42,573 nucleotides of DNA from Nitrospira sp. (GCA_005116965.1 SWDG01000027.1:547797-590369); one strand, 5' to 3'. Shown: positions 14,223-23,877, counted from the first letter of the stretch. Numbers and translations are program-made. Notes: a model not told the origin generated them from the sequence alone.

Positions 14223-15404
14223 ATGAGCCGGAGAACTTTCACAAGTGCTAAGGGTTCATCACCTAGCCAAAGCAAGGTACTGCGGATTGGCGTAATCGGA
14301 ACCGGGGCATTTGCCGAGCAATGTCATTTACCAGGACTTCAGTCCCATCCTCAAGCCAAAGTTGTGGCCATTGCCGGCCGTCGTCCAGAGCGACTTCAAT
14401 CTCTCGCGACCCAATTCAATATTCCCGACGTCTACACCGACTATCACGAACTATGCGCGCGAACGGATCTCGATGCAATCACGATTGTCACGTCAAACAG
14501 CGAACATGCCGCACAGGCCACAGCCGGCTTCGCCTCAGGAAAGCATGTCTTCTGTGAAAAGCCGTTGGCGACGAGCCTGACAGAAGCGAAAGAAATGGTT
14601 CGCACCGCGGAACTGAGCGGGAAGGTCCACCAGGTCGCCTTTACCTATCGCTACCTCTACGGATTACAAGAGCTACGACGACGGATCCAGCGAGGGGACA
14701 TTGGCGCGCCCTATCACGTGCGCGCTCAGCATAACAGCTGGGATGGGCTCCTATTCAAAAGTAGTGGTGTTCTCCGAGATGTGGGACCACATCTCTTTGA
14801 CCTGGCACGATTCCTGTTCGGCCCTCTCCAGTCAGTCACCGGATTATACCGCCATCTTCCTCACGTTCATCACGACAGAAAAGACGACCGCGCCAAATCA
14901 TCAGCTCAGACAACTGATGACCTGGCAACTGCCTGGTTTACACACAAGTGTGGCGTACAGGGTCAGTGGTTTTCAAGCCGGGTCGCGCCATCATATGCTG
15001 GCAAGGCCCATATCGAAGTGATCGGAAAAGAAGGTGCCCTCCGCGCCTCGCTGAGCAGGGGCAGTATCGATACGCTACAAATCGTACGCTCATCAAGCAT
15101 ACAGTGGGAAGAGGTACCGCTGCCGGCCGAGGCGCGTAATGAATCTCCCAGCGCCCTCGGCATCATGATGCGGAGCTTTGTGAATGCCTGTCTGAGAGGG
15201 AAGCTCGATCCTGATATCGATGCATCCTTTCATGATGGCCTTGCCGTTCAACTCGCAATTGATGCGGTGGAAACTGCCTCCGCGAGACTCCCATGGATAC
15301 CTGTTGAGACAACAGACCAGCAGACAAGGCAGGAGAGTTCTGTATCCTTCCAGTCACCGATCCAAGCAGTCGCCTCAGGCGGCCCAAATAAGATCCTGCC
15401 GTAG
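14223..15404 (+). CDS. Gfo/Idh/MocA family oxidoreductase
   Basis: A 393-residue protein with an ideal AAGGAGG before ATG 14223. After a 20-residue lead comes the NAD(P)-binding Rossmann fold (LRIGVIGTGAFAEQCHLPGL, then VVAIAGRRPERLQ). The family signature HVFCEKPLATSLTEA with its Glu-Lys-Pro follows. The C-terminal domain has FTYRYLYG and VLRDVGPHLFDLARFLFG, carrying the conserved Asp and His of the DxGxHxxD motif. Members reduce or oxidise sugars, inositols or related alcohols; the substrate is not predictable. It stands alone, without sugar-nucleotide genes around it. Confidence 0.88.
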   Translation: MSRRTFTSAKGSSPSQSKVLRIGVIGTGAFAEQCHLPGLQSHPQAKVVAIAGRRPERLQSLATQFNIPDVYTDYHELCARTDLDAITIVTSNSEHAAQATAGFASGKHVFCEKPLATSLTEAKEMVRTAELSGKVHQVAFTYRYLYGLQELRRRIQRGDIGAPYHVRAQHNSWDGLLFKSSGVLRDVGPHLFDLARFLFGPLQSVTGLYRHLPHVHHDRKDDRAKSSAQTTDDLATAWFTHKCGVQGQWFSSRVAPSYAGKAHIEVIGKEGALRASLSRGSIDTLQIVRSSSIQWEEVPLPAEARNESPSALGIMMRSFVNACLRGKLDPDIDASFHDGLAVQLAIDAVETASARLPWIPVETTDQQTRQESSVSFQSPIQAVASGGPNKILP

Positions 15405-15696
15405 CTCGTATGAACGATCAGCGAGTATTAGAATTCGAGAGAGGGAACAGATGCCAGGTCTTGGAAGCCCAGCCCCCAGTGCAAGCACGATCTCAGCCTA
15501 TCGATGAAGGAATTCCCGGCCTCACGCTCACGCCCCACAATATCCCCGCCCAATCCCCGATGGATTTGAGGTCGAGCATGCGATCAGACCACATGCGCTC
15601 ACTAATCGTGCGGCAAGTAAGGTAGACCCAGCCCGCAACCAGCTTGACTTACATCAACGTACCCTACACCAAAAATACATGAGGCCTACGTAGATC

Positions 15697-15849
15697 GTGG
15701 CCACCTGTAATGTCCATGGCGGCATCATCCAATGAGCCAACACCGGACATCCTGTCGTGACCGGAGATGAGACCGAAACGGAACGGATCCATGCCTACTC
15801 GAAGTTCCGGGGTATCCGGATCAAGCGCGAAACACCAATCCATCACTGA
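15697..15849 (+). pseudogene. Decayed duplicate of the rhodanese 3' end
   Basis: Read in one frame this gives CNVHGGIIQ, an in-frame TGA, ANTGHPVVTGDETETERIH, then AYSKFRGIRIKRETPIHH and a stop. This lines up with the last 50 residues of the rhodanese at 12105-12623 (VYGGIFQWVNTRHPVVTQNG, then ETERIHAYSKSWGVW). Tryptophan TGG has become TGA. Nothing of the catalytic domain remains, so it is a relic of a tandem or dispersed duplication. Confidence 0.75.
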
Positions 15850-15871
15850 CGAAACGCACTCACCGCATTCC

Positions 15872-15891
15872 TACCCTACCTGTGTAGGGTA
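15872..15891. other. Perfect eight-pair hairpin
   Basis: TACCCTAC-CTGT-GTAGGGTA lies 22 bases after the rhodanese relic. There is no T-run, so it is not a classic terminator; it may be part of a mobile or REP-like sequence. Confidence 0.35.
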
Positions 15892-16323
15892 TCCCATGGC
15901 GCAGCGACCTAGATAGAATCTGCAGCCTCACTCTAGACCGAGGGAAACCGACCACACTTTTCACAAGTTAGCAACAAGCTCTTTTCCGATATATCGCTAC
16001 AGACTTATTACTTTGAGTCCGGTGACATCAGTTCGGTGAGGGAAACAGGGCTTTCCTTATGGTGAGATTCGCAACAAGGAATGTGTCAGTGTAATTATTC
16101 TTGAGGGACGATGCCGCACAAGATCGGGGTTCCATCACGAACGAATGGGGATTGACCATCACCACGAACTGAGCAACCCGCACCCGGCGACGGTGGCCTT
16201 CAACCGTCGCCGTACCAAGAAGGACTTCGCCTGAATCATGCACTGTTTTTCATGCTGACCTGTGCGTCCCTTGTCTCATCAATTCGTTCGTCATGTCAGT
16301 CCGTGCAACAAGGAGGACTCATC
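15892..16323. other. Intergenic stretch without a supported gene
   Basis: No frame here has both a ribosome binding site and a recognisable sequence. The stretch separates the rhodanese relic from the secreted protein at 16324. Confidence 0.45.
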
Positions 16324-16845
16324 ATGCGCACATCGACCTGCACAGTGCTCGCTCTCACGGCTTGTCTTGCCACACTCCCCACCTGGTCGGCCCTTGCCGA
16401 AGACTCCCACAACGACTCTGCAACATCTCTCACAGGCACATTTCGGTTCAGCACGGTCAAGACCTGTACCGACAACGCAACAGGCTCCACGGCTCACTTC
16501 TACATTGATGGAACCATCATCTACGATGGCCACGGCTCTGCCCAGCTGACACAACAAGGCACTCTGGTCCTTCCCGGCCCAACCTCCACGTCATTCGAAG
16601 AGACTGCTGAACTCACCTATACCGTGAAGCCGCATGGAAGTTTCAGCCAAGAAGGCACCTTCCACGCCGTTGATCGGTCCTATACCCTGACGGGTGTTAA
16701 AATGAATGGGTACATCGATTCTCACGGTTCCGTCTTAATCTTCAGCGCCGCCATCCCTCCAGAGAAAGAAACGGTCACCATGCCAGGAAGAGGTTCGTCT
16801 GAATATCTCTGTGGTGCCTCTGGAACGGCAGTCCGGATACGCTAG
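16324..16845 (+). CDS. Secreted hypothetical protein
   Basis: A 173-residue protein; ATG 16324 follows AAGGAGG at the right distance, so the open frame upstream to 16252 is not used. A signal peptide (CTVLALTACLATLPTWSALA) is cleaved before EDSHND. The mature part reads as beta strands: GTFRFSTVKTCTDNATG, HFYIDGTIIYDGHGSAQLTQ, ELTYTVKPHGSFSQEGTFHA, YTLTGVKMNGYIDSHGSVLI. It ends SEYLCGASGTAVRIR, so two Cys could form a disulfide. It looks like a lipocalin- or barrel-like exported protein, but I cannot name the family. Confidence 0.65.
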   Translation: MRTSTCTVLALTACLATLPTWSALAEDSHNDSATSLTGTFRFSTVKTCTDNATGSTAHFYIDGTIIYDGHGSAQLTQQGTLVLPGPTSTSFEETAELTYTVKPHGSFSQEGTFHAVDRSYTLTGVKMNGYIDSHGSVLIFSAAIPPEKETVTMPGRGSSEYLCGASGTAVRIR

Positions 16846-17085
16846 GTAACAGATGGATTTGGCGCACGACGAGCACGCGCGCGAATGGTGTGAAGCAGGT
16901 AAGAATATGGATTGAGTGAAGTTCAAGCGGCAATGCGCGAGCAATTTCGTGGTGCCTGCCAAGCCTTGAACTCGGCGAGTGGTGAAGAGTCGAATCAGAA
17001 AACGTTTCATGGCGAAGTGGCGGGGTCTGGTAGACTTGCTGTAGAATATCTCTGAGCCGAGTCATCCTTCTCCCGGAGGCATCGC

Positions 17086-17406
17086 ATGATGCAGAAGAGC
17101 CAAGAGCAGAGCTACCGGGCACGGGCGCTGAAATTATTCCCCTGGGTCTGTGCGCACTGTGGGCGCGAGTTCGACGGGAAGAAACTGAACCAACTCACAG
17201 TCCATCACAAGGACCATAACCATCACAACAATCCTCCTGACGGCAGCAACTGGGAGTTGCTCTGCCTCTACTGTCACGACAATGAGCATCAGCGCGATCA
17301 GGTCGCTAGCGAGTCGAACGTATCTCGATCGAGCGGTGAGCCAGACCACCCCTTCACCCCATTTTCCCATCTTGCCAATCTGCTTAAGCACAACACCACA
17401 GCCTGA
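17086..17406 (+). CDS. YajD-like HNH nuclease
   Basis: A 106-residue protein with GGAGG upstream. It has the zinc-bound HNH fold: FPWVCAHCGREFDGKKLN (CxxC), QLTVHHKDHNHHNNPPDG (the HH of the first strand and Asn), then NWELLCLYCHDNEHQ (CxxC and the final His). The layout follows E. coli YajD closely (ALKxFPWVC, LTVHH, DGSNWELLCLYCHD). YajD proteins are assigned as HNH nucleases; the biological target is not established. It stands alone with a short unconserved tail. Confidence 0.88.
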   Translation: MMQKSQEQSYRARALKLFPWVCAHCGREFDGKKLNQLTVHHKDHNHHNNPPDGSNWELLCLYCHDNEHQRDQVASESNVSRSSGEPDHPFTPFSHLANLLKHNTTA

Positions 17407-17636
17407 TCGAAGCCGACTCGAAGGACTCAGGGGTCAGAACAGACTGCACAAAGACAAGGGTGCGGACCTGTGATGTGTGAACCGATCACTCACGCGTTTT
17501 TGGATGCTCTCCTGCCTCCCACTGACCCTCGTGTTGATCATCGATCCCGCTCCGATCTTGCCGCCGCGCCCACGGAGCCCACTTGTGGAATTCAGCCGCA
17601 ATCGGTACTCTGCACCCACTCAGGTCCAGTTCAGCT

Positions 17637-17867
17637 ATGACCCAGCCGCCTGCCATAACCCATCCTCGCGATCCCTTGCACGGAATCACCTTAGAAACCA
17701 TTGTCACGAGCTTGGTCGCACGGCACGGATGGGCTGAGCTGGGTACGCGAGTGCCTATCCGCTGCTTTCGCCATCACCCGACGATCAAGTCGAGCCTGAC
17801 GTTCCTGCGCAAGACACCGTGGGCCCGCAAGCGAGTTGAACAGATGTTTGTGGCGGAACTCCTCTAG
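17637..17867 (+). CDS. VF530/DUF2132 family small DNA-binding-type protein
   Basis: A 76-residue protein: [55 protein letters not shown] and [10 protein letters not shown]. These are the DUF2132/VF530 family's hallmark phrases (PLHGxTLE, GWxELG, [23 protein letters not shown]). The family forms a small helical dimer and is annotated as DNA-binding. ATG 17637 overlaps the stop of a short upstream frame as ATGA. It is 16 bases before the yaeQ-like gene, probably in one transcript. Confidence 0.85.
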   Translation: MTQPPAITHPRDPLHGITLETIVTSLVARHGWAELGTRVPIRCFRHHPTIKSSLTFLRKTPWARKRVEQMFVAELL

Positions 17868-17883
17868 CGCCCACCCTGGCACG

Positions 17884-18423
17884 ATGGCTTCGAACGCAAC
17901 CATCTACAAGGCCTACCTGGAGATCTCTGATATGGATCGTCAGTACTTCCAGGACCATGCGCTCACGCTCGCACGTCATCCGTCTGAAACTGAGGAACGC
18001 ATGATGGTACGAGTTCTCGCCTTCGCGCTCCACGCAGATGAAGCCTTGTCATTCGGCCGTGGGGTAGGCACCGAAAATGAGCCGGCGCTGTGGCAACGTG
18101 ATTTGACCGGGGGCATCGACTGCTGGATCGAGATCGGCCAGCCCGACGAGAAGACCCTGCGTCAGGCCTGTGGCCGATCCAAACAGGTCGTTGTCTATGC
18201 CTATGGCGCACGCAGCGCCGAGGCATGGTGGGCAAACCAGAGCCCGACGCTTGATCGGCTAAAGAATCTAACGGTGACGCTGCTCCCGATGGAGAGCGTT
18301 CATGCCCTAGCTGGGATAGCAAAACCCGCCATGCAGTTACAATGGACAATCCAGGACGGGCATATCTGGATTGCAGATGGGGCGCAAACTCTCCACCTTG
18401 AATTACAGCGATTGAAGAGCTAA
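17884..18423 (+). CDS. yaeQ: YaeQ family protein
   Basis: A 179-residue protein from ATG 17884 (MASNATIYKAYLEISDMDRQ); the frame is open upstream to 17836, but YaeQ proteins start here. Family motifs: LTLARHPSETEERMMVRVLA, FALHADEALSFGRG, GIDCWIEIGQPDEKTLRQAC, WWANQSPTLDRLKNLTV, LQWTIQDGHIWIADG. YaeQ has a PD-(D/E)XK nuclease-like fold of unknown role; an older claim that it suppresses RfaH mutations was not upheld. Cotranscribed with the VF530-type gene. Confidence 0.9.
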   Translation: MASNATIYKAYLEISDMDRQYFQDHALTLARHPSETEERMMVRVLAFALHADEALSFGRGVGTENEPALWQRDLTGGIDCWIEIGQPDEKTLRQACGRSKQVVVYAYGARSAEAWWANQSPTLDRLKNLTVTLLPMESVHALAGIAKPAMQLQWTIQDGHIWIADGAQTLHLELQRLKS

Positions 18424-18694
18424 CACCACGAGCGACTCTGTGCTGGAGCCAAACCAGAGACGAGCATCTGTCCCATTGCTCCGGCGTGCGAAGAACATCG
18501 CAGGCCTGTAGGCCGGCTACCTCGCTTGACGGACCAGTTGTCTACCGCGTAGCATACACCTACGACGTTTCAGCAGGCCGATTGTCTTATTCCTCGCATA
18601 TTCGGCCTATTCTAATCGGGATTGATCCCAGAGGTCTCCCCGTCGGACACTCCGTCCATCACCAGACGCCGCCATCACACAAGAGGAGTCGCCG

Positions 18695-18901
18695 ATGACT
18701 ACTAACAGACCAATCACCGACCGTATCATGGCCATGCTCAAAGACTCGCCGGAGTGTGACTTTGACCGATTCGTGGCTCAATGTCCCGATCTCACCTGGA
18801 ACGACCTCTTTCAGGAAGTGGGTCGGTTGAGCCGGGCTGGGCAGGTGACTATTACGAGAGGGGTCGGCGTATTCATGGTAAAATTGGCGCCGGTGAAATA
18901 G
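18695..18901 (+). CDS. Small winged-helix-like hypothetical protein
   Basis: A 68-residue protein with AGAGGAG eight bases before ATG 18695. Helices RIMAMLKDSPECDFDRFVAQ and WNDLFQEVGRLSRAGQVTIT followed by a short hairpin (RGVGVFMVKLAP) fit a minimal winged-helix DNA-binding unit. The family is not recognised by name. It stands alone, and its ribosome binding site supports it as real. Confidence 0.6.
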   Translation: MTTNRPITDRIMAMLKDSPECDFDRFVAQCPDLTWNDLFQEVGRLSRAGQVTITRGVGVFMVKLAPVK

Positions 18902-19268
18902 CACCGAGCTCTAGGACAGGCCGAGGCTCTTATTCTAGATAGGCTTTCGACGATGTCGTGGCGAGAACCCCCTGCCCCCCAGCTATGTTTTTCTGCTGAA
19001 ACTGGCCTAGCCTCTCAAGGCCGTCTCAAATCAAGCCTAGTGACCGCTCCATCATTTGTGATTTCTTGAGCCTGAGCCGAAGTACTTATGTCTGACAGCG
19101 TAAGTCTCATAGGTGTTGCGACACCTACGAAATGACCAACCCTTGTGCGCATGGGACCCCTCCTTTGTGCCTACATACTGTACCGTGCCCTGTTTCTTTC
19201 CCCCACATGCGACATCAGTCTTCGCACAGACCAGCAGTGGTGCGCTTCAACATTCAATTCACAGTGTG
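18902..19268. other. Convergent intergenic gap with one hairpin
   Basis: The only structure seen is TAGGTGT-TGCG-ACACCTA at 19110-19127, a seven-pair hairpin without a T-run. It could act as a bidirectional terminator between the small gene at 18695 and the RND pump gene, which converge here. Confidence 0.35.
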
Positions 19269-22200
19269 CTATGGCACAGCGGCCTCTGCAGGTTTCGACG
19301 CCTCTTCTCGGATCCGAAACCACATGACATACAGCGACGGCAGAAAGATCAACGTGAGCATGGTTGCCACGGCCAGCCCTCCCATGATCGCGGCGGCCAT
19401 GGGACCCCAGAAGACAGTTGGGGCAATGGGCACCATACCCAGAATAGCAGCCACGGCGGTTAACATGATCGGGCGGAAACGCACCAGCGAGGCTTCAACA
19501 ACAGCCATCCAATCCGAGCGACCAGCTTCTTTCTCGACTTGAATCTGATGCACAAGAATGACCGAGTTGCGCACGATCATGCCGACGAGCGCGATGACTC
19601 CCAGCAACGCGACAAACCCCATGGGTTTCTGCACGGCAAGCAGTGCCAGGACGACACCGATGAGGCCCAGCGGTGCGACACTGAGAACAAGAACAAGACG
19701 ACTGAAATTCTGCATTTGAATCATGAGCACCGTGACCATCAGAATGAGCGTAACCGGAAACACCGCAGCGACCGATGCCTGAGATTTCGTGCTCTCCTCA
19801 ACGATCCCACCCACGGCAACGTCATACCTCGGAGGAAGCTCCTGCCGCAGGGACGACATCGGCGCCTGCAACTGTTCGATCGCCGTCGCCGGCATGACGC
19901 CATGCTTAACATCCGCGTGCACCGTGAGGGTCGGCACTCTGCCTCTGCGCCAGATCAGGGGAGTATCCTGCTCGTAATGGACACTCGCCAGTTCCGTCAG
20001 CGGCACTGTTTTCCCGTTAGGTAGCGGAATGTCCAGTGCCCGCATTCTGTCCAATGACATCCGTTCCGTTTCGTGGGCCCTGGCCACGACGTTGATCAGG
20101 TAAATGTCATCGCGGATTTGTGTGGCTGTTTCGCCGGACACCACGATGTTGATCGCCTGCGCCACATCCGATGAGGTCAGTCCCAAGAGCCTCGCCTCAT
20201 CCTGATGGACTTGAATTTTGAACTTCTGGATCGGTTCCATCCAGTTGAAATTGATGTTCTCCACACTGGGATTAGCCGCCATAATACCCGCAACCTTGTC
20301 GGCAATGTCGCGAATCTTGGCAACTCCTTCTCCGCTGATACGATACTGAATCGGCCATCCGACAGGAGGCCCCAATTCGAGCGGATAAATGCGCCCGATG
20401 ACTTCTGGAAAATGCTGCTGCAGCGCGTTTTCCAGATAGGTCCGTACGCGTTCACGCGCCTCAAGATCATTGGTGACCACCACGGTTTCGGAAAAAAACT
20501 CGTTGTCCAGTTGAACGTCGAGCGGTAAATAGAACCGAACGGCGCCGCGTCCGACATACGAGCTCCAATGATCGATATCCTTGTGATCGCGAAGCATCTC
20601 ATCCAGTCTTTGCGAAACCTTGTCGGTCGCGTAAATCGACGCATCCTGCCTCAAACGTAGATCGACGATCAATTCGGGACGGTCGGAGGAAGGGAAAAAC
20701 TGGTTAGGAACCAACGGCAGTAAGGCCAGCGCAAGACAAAATAGACCACCCGTCAACGCAATCGTTCCCTTTGCATGGCGCATACTGTAGAGAAGAAGGC
20801 GATGGAACCCCGCATAGAAACGCCCTTTTTCTGTATGCTTGTGTTCAAGTTGCGTTGACAGCACCATCGTTCCAATTAAGGGCGAAAACAGCACCGCCAC
20901 AAACCAGGAGGCCATTAGGGCGACCGCGACGACGGCAAAGAGCGAGAAGGTATATTCTCCGGCTCCGCTTTTGGCGAACCCGACGGGCACAAAGCCGATC
21001 ATCGTCACAAGCGTCCCGGTTAACATCGGAAACGCTGTGGTGGTGTAGGCGAATGTCGCTGAACGCACCGTATCCCAGCCATGCTCCAATTTGGTAAGCA
21101 TGCTTTCAATGGTAATCATCGCGTCATCAACGAGCAATCCCAGCGCAATAATCAAGGCGCCAAGCGAGATGCGCTGGAGATCGATGCCGAGGACGTCCAT
21201 CATCACGAAGACGATTGCCAGTACCAGAGGGATTGACAACGCTACAACCAGGCCCGCCCGAACGCCTAGACTAAAAAAACTGATCCCGAGTACAATGGCG
21301 ATCGCTTCCCATAACGCCTTCATAAACTCATGCACGGCGTGGTGAACGACCTTGGGCTGATCGGCGACCAGATACGTGTCGATGCCCATGGGTAAAGTCG
21401 CGGTGATACGCTGCATCGCCTCCTTAAGATTCTGGTCGAGGGCGAGAATATCTCCGGATGATCGCATCGATATGGCCAACCCGATCGCGTTTCTTCCATT
21501 CACGCGAAACATGGGTTGCGGGGGATCGACGTACCCTCGGGAAACGGTCGCGATATCGCTCAACCGTAGCATCCGGTTTCCGATGGCAAAATTGATGTTC
21601 AGGAAATCCTGTTCGGACAGGAGTTTTCCGGACACCTGCACCAAGACTCGTTCGTCTTGTGTTTGAATGCCCCCTGAGGGATTCACGGCGTTCTGCGCCT
21701 GGAGTTCTCTTATCAGAGCCATACGATCAAGTTTCAGCTCGGCAAGGCGCTGGGTGGAGAACTCGATGTAGAGCCGTTCATCCTGCGTCCCGATGGCTTC
21801 GACTTTGGACACATCGGGGACCTCCAACAACCGCGAGCGCGTCTTCTCGACATAATCCCGTAATTCGCGGTGCGTAAATCCGTCGGCGGTGAAGCCGTAA
21901 ATGACCCCGAACGTGTCCCCGAACTCATCGTTGAAGAATGGCCCGATGGTTCCTTGCGGAAGGGTCTGCCCGATATCACCGACTTTCTTGCGTACCTGAT
22001 ACCAAATGTCAGGGATGTCCTGTTTGGGCGAGCTATCCAGCAACGTTACGAAGATCGTCGATTTTCCAGCCGTCGTATAACTTTTGAGGTAATCAAGATA
22101 GGGGGTCTCTTGCAGCTTCTTTTCGATTCGATCGGTCACCTGCCGCATCGTCTCATCTTGCGTGGCTCCCGGCCAGAGCATCTGCACAACCATGACCCTG

Positions 22201-22334
22201 ATTGTGAACGGCGGATCCTCATTACTCCCCAAATGCATGTACGCATAGGTGCCCGCAACCACGAGCACCGCCATGAAATAGATCGTCAGTGCCTTGTGCC
22301 GGATGGCCCATTCGGAAAGATTAACGTCCGCCAC
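19269..22334 (-). CDS. RND efflux pump inner-membrane subunit (AcrB/HAE type)
   Basis: About 1021 residues from a GTG at 22334, which overlaps the end of the adaptor gene by 14 bases; the open frame above it shadows the adaptor. The start NLSEWAIRHKALTIYFMAVL is the usual first helix. Signatures follow in order: VQMLWPGATQDETMRQVTDR, DEFGDTFGVIYGFTADGFTH, ISLGALIIALGLLVDDAM (with the Asp pair of the proton relay), FPMLTGTLVTMIGFVPVGF, GAGEYTFSLFAVV, and FRPIMLTAVAAILGMVPIAP near the end. It works as a trimer, using the proton gradient to expel substrates across both membranes. The adaptor lies upstream in the same operon; no TolC-type channel gene is nearby, so that part comes from elsewhere. 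Confidence 0.92.
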   Translation of the reverse strand: MADVNLSEWAIRHKALTIYFMAVLVVAGTYAYMHLGSNEDPPFTIRVMVVQMLWPGATQDETMRQVTDRIEKKLQETPYLDYLKSYTTAGKSTIFVTLLDSSPKQDIPDIWYQVRKKVGDIGQTLPQGTIGPFFNDEFGDTFGVIYGFTADGFTHRELRDYVEKTRSRLLEVPDVSKVEAIGTQDERLYIEFSTQRLAELKLDRMALIRELQAQNAVNPSGGIQTQDERVLVQVSGKLLSEQDFLNINFAIGNRMLRLSDIATVSRGYVDPPQPMFRVNGRNAIGLAISMRSSGDILALDQNLKEAMQRITATLPMGIDTYLVADQPKVVHHAVHEFMKALWEAIAIVLGISFFSLGVRAGLVVALSIPLVLAIVFVMMDVLGIDLQRISLGALIIALGLLVDDAMITIESMLTKLEHGWDTVRSATFAYTTTAFPMLTGTLVTMIGFVPVGFAKSGAGEYTFSLFAVVAVALMASWFVAVLFSPLIGTMVLSTQLEHKHTEKGRFYAGFHRLLLYSMRHAKGTIALTGGLFCLALALLPLVPNQFFPSSDRPELIVDLRLRQDASIYATDKVSQRLDEMLRDHKDIDHWSSYVGRGAVRFYLPLDVQLDNEFFSETVVVTNDLEARERVRTYLENALQQHFPEVIGRIYPLELGPPVGWPIQYRISGEGVAKIRDIADKVAGIMAANPSVENINFNWMEPIQKFKIQVHQDEARLLGLTSSDVAQAINIVVSGETATQIRDDIYLINVVARAHETERMSLDRMRALDIPLPNGKTVPLTELASVHYEQDTPLIWRRGRVPTLTVHADVKHGVMPATAIEQLQAPMSSLRQELPPRYDVAVGGIVEESTKSQASVAAVFPVTLILMVTVLMIQMQNFSRLVLVLSVAPLGLIGVVLALLAVQKPMGFVALLGVIALVGMIVRNSVILVHQIQVEKEAGRSDWMAVVEASLVRFRPIMLTAVAAILGMVPIAPTVFWGPMAAAIMGGLAVATMLTLIFLPSLYVMWFRIREEASKPAEAAVP

Positions 22335-23445
22335 TCTCACCCTCCAGCAACGCGACCTTTTGCCCATCATAGAGCGATTGTGCGCCTGCGGTGACAATTC
22401 TGTCGCCAGACAGTAATCCAGACGCGACAACGACCGCATGCTGATTGTAACGGGCGACTACAACCTCGCGTTTATGAACTACAGCTGTCTGCGGATCGAT
22501 GACCCACACCGCTGGTTGTGTGGCCGACATCATGAGTGCGGAGAATGGGACTTCAATCAGCGTGGCCATCTGAAGCCTCAACCTCCCCACTACGGTTGAC
22601 CCCAAAAACATCCCAGACGGAAGCGAATCGAGGCTGACCTTCACTTGGTAGGTTCTTGTCGAGGCGTCGGCCTGAGGGGCTATTTCGCGGACATGACCAA
22701 TGGTCTTGATGTCGGGATTGTCGGCCAGCCACACATCGACCGCTTGCTGAGCCAACATCCCCGCACGAATGATTTGTGCCGGCATATCGAACACGGCATC
22801 TCGACCTTTCTGATGCGCCAACGAAAAAATCATTTGCCCCGCTTGAATCACCTCGCCGGGCTCCGCGCCTTTGGCGGTAATGACTCCATCGGCATCTGCT
22901 TTGAGCTCTGCATAGCCGAGCTGAATCTCTGCGGTATCTAATTTCGCGCGTGTCGCGTCGACTTGCGCATGCGCAGTCTTCAGATGTCGTAGCGCCTCTT
23001 CATACTCTGCCTTCGACACCGCGCTCTCTTTGAGCAAGTTGCCAAAACGGCGTTCTGCTGCTGCGGATTGATCCAGCACAGCCGAGGCCGCAGTATAATC
23101 AGCTCGTGCGGCATTCCTGGCGTGTCGTTCCGTTGCGGCATCCAGCCGAGCAACGATCTGACCGGCCTTGACCGTATCGCCTACGGTCACCGACCTTTCA
23201 ATGAGCTTACCGGACAACCGAAAGGCCAATTTGGTTTCGTCCCGTGCATGGAGTTGTCCCGTCAACGCGATAGGCTCGCCGGACAGATGCGCTTGGACAA
23301 CCAGGCTGCGCACTGGGCGGACCGCTTCAGGCTCAACTTTCCTCTCGCAGGCCGCCAATAACAGCATTATTAAAACCACCAAGGAACCATGCGAAAGAGT
23401 TCGGTGAGTTTTGGTTGAGAGTCTCGGCATAGCCATCATATCCAT
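22321..23445 (-). CDS. RND efflux periplasmic adaptor lipoprotein (HlyD/MFP family)
   Basis: A 374-residue protein with a lipobox (SLVVLIMLLLAAC) that tethers it to the membrane. The flat barrel and lipoyl part follow: RPVRSLVVQAHLSGEPIALT, LAFRLSGKLIERSVTVGDTV, KAGQIVARLD. Then comes the coiled-coil hairpin (AARADYTAASAVLDQSAAAE, LKTAHAQVDATRAKLDTAE) and a second half-lipoyl, YAELKADADGVITAKGAEPG. The C-terminal part holds STRTYQVKVSLDSLP. The start may be 23445, 23436 or 23430; AGGG before 23445 favours the first. It links the pump to an outer-membrane channel. The pump gene overlaps its 3' end. Confidence 0.9.
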   Translation of the reverse strand: MDMMAMPRLSTKTHRTLSHGSLVVLIMLLLAACERKVEPEAVRPVRSLVVQAHLSGEPIALTGQLHARDETKLAFRLSGKLIERSVTVGDTVKAGQIVARLDAATERHARNAARADYTAASAVLDQSAAAERRFGNLLKESAVSKAEYEEALRHLKTAHAQVDATRAKLDTAEIQLGYAELKADADGVITAKGAEPGEVIQAGQMIFSLAHQKGRDAVFDMPAQIIRAGMLAQQAVDVWLADNPDIKTIGHVREIAPQADASTRTYQVKVSLDSLPSGMFLGSTVVGRLRLQMATLIEVPFSALMMSATQPAVWVIDPQTAVVHKREVVVARYNQHAVVVASGLLSGDRIVTAGAQSLYDGQKVALLEGESGGR

Positions 23446-23591
23446 CCATTATCCCTACAAGGCTGACACAGTTCAGAGCTATTGACGTCCGCACGATACC
23501 AAGATTTGAGCTGATCCAACAAGGCGGCATGGCAGTCCCTGTTGAAGCGACACAACATGCTACCTGGCTTAGCTCCGAGAAATAGTCAAAT

Positions 23592-23670
23592 GTTGTGTAC
23601 GCCCATCAGATTAGGCGGCGATCTCCTGACTCAAGAATACGCCGCCCTTTCCGATCCTGTCATACACAAC
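23592..23670. other. Nested inverted repeats in the gap upstream of the efflux operon
   Basis: Outer arms GTTGTGTA (23592-23599) and TACACAAC (23663-23670) enclose inner arms GGCGGCG (23614-23620) and CGCCGCC (23640-23646), all perfect. The RNA could fold into a two-level stem of about 79 bases. It lies in the 432-base gene-free gap between the YCF48-like gene and the adaptor gene, 150-220 bases before the adaptor start. It could be a terminator-like or regulatory structure, or a small RNA. No family match is claimed. Confidence 0.35.
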
Positions 23671-23877
23671 TTTCGGTTATAGCTCCTTAGCTCCATCAGT
23701 TCTCCATTCCATTCATATGATGACCACATTTCTGGCTTCTTTGTCGCTTCAACGCCTACCCCTCTCTGTCTGGATGATGGCAGAGTCACACCTCAACAAG
23801 TAGTGTCTCCCTTACAGCAAAGGAAACATTCTCAGGCAATGTCCGGAAAGAAGGAAATGAGATAAGTGGAGAGAAAC

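Noticed and set aside
15410-15625. 71-codon frame right after the Gfo/Idh/MocA gene
   Set aside because: No ribosome binding site and no pattern suggesting a fold; probably chance in the region of the rhodanese relic.
16028-16243. 71-codon minus-strand frame upstream of the secreted protein at 16324
   Set aside because: No ribosome binding site or recognisable motif.
17473-17640. 55-codon frame whose stop overlaps the VF530-type start as ATGA
   Set aside because: The overlap is suggestive, but there is no ribosome binding site and the sequence is Pro/Arg/Ser-rich like non-coding high-GC DNA.
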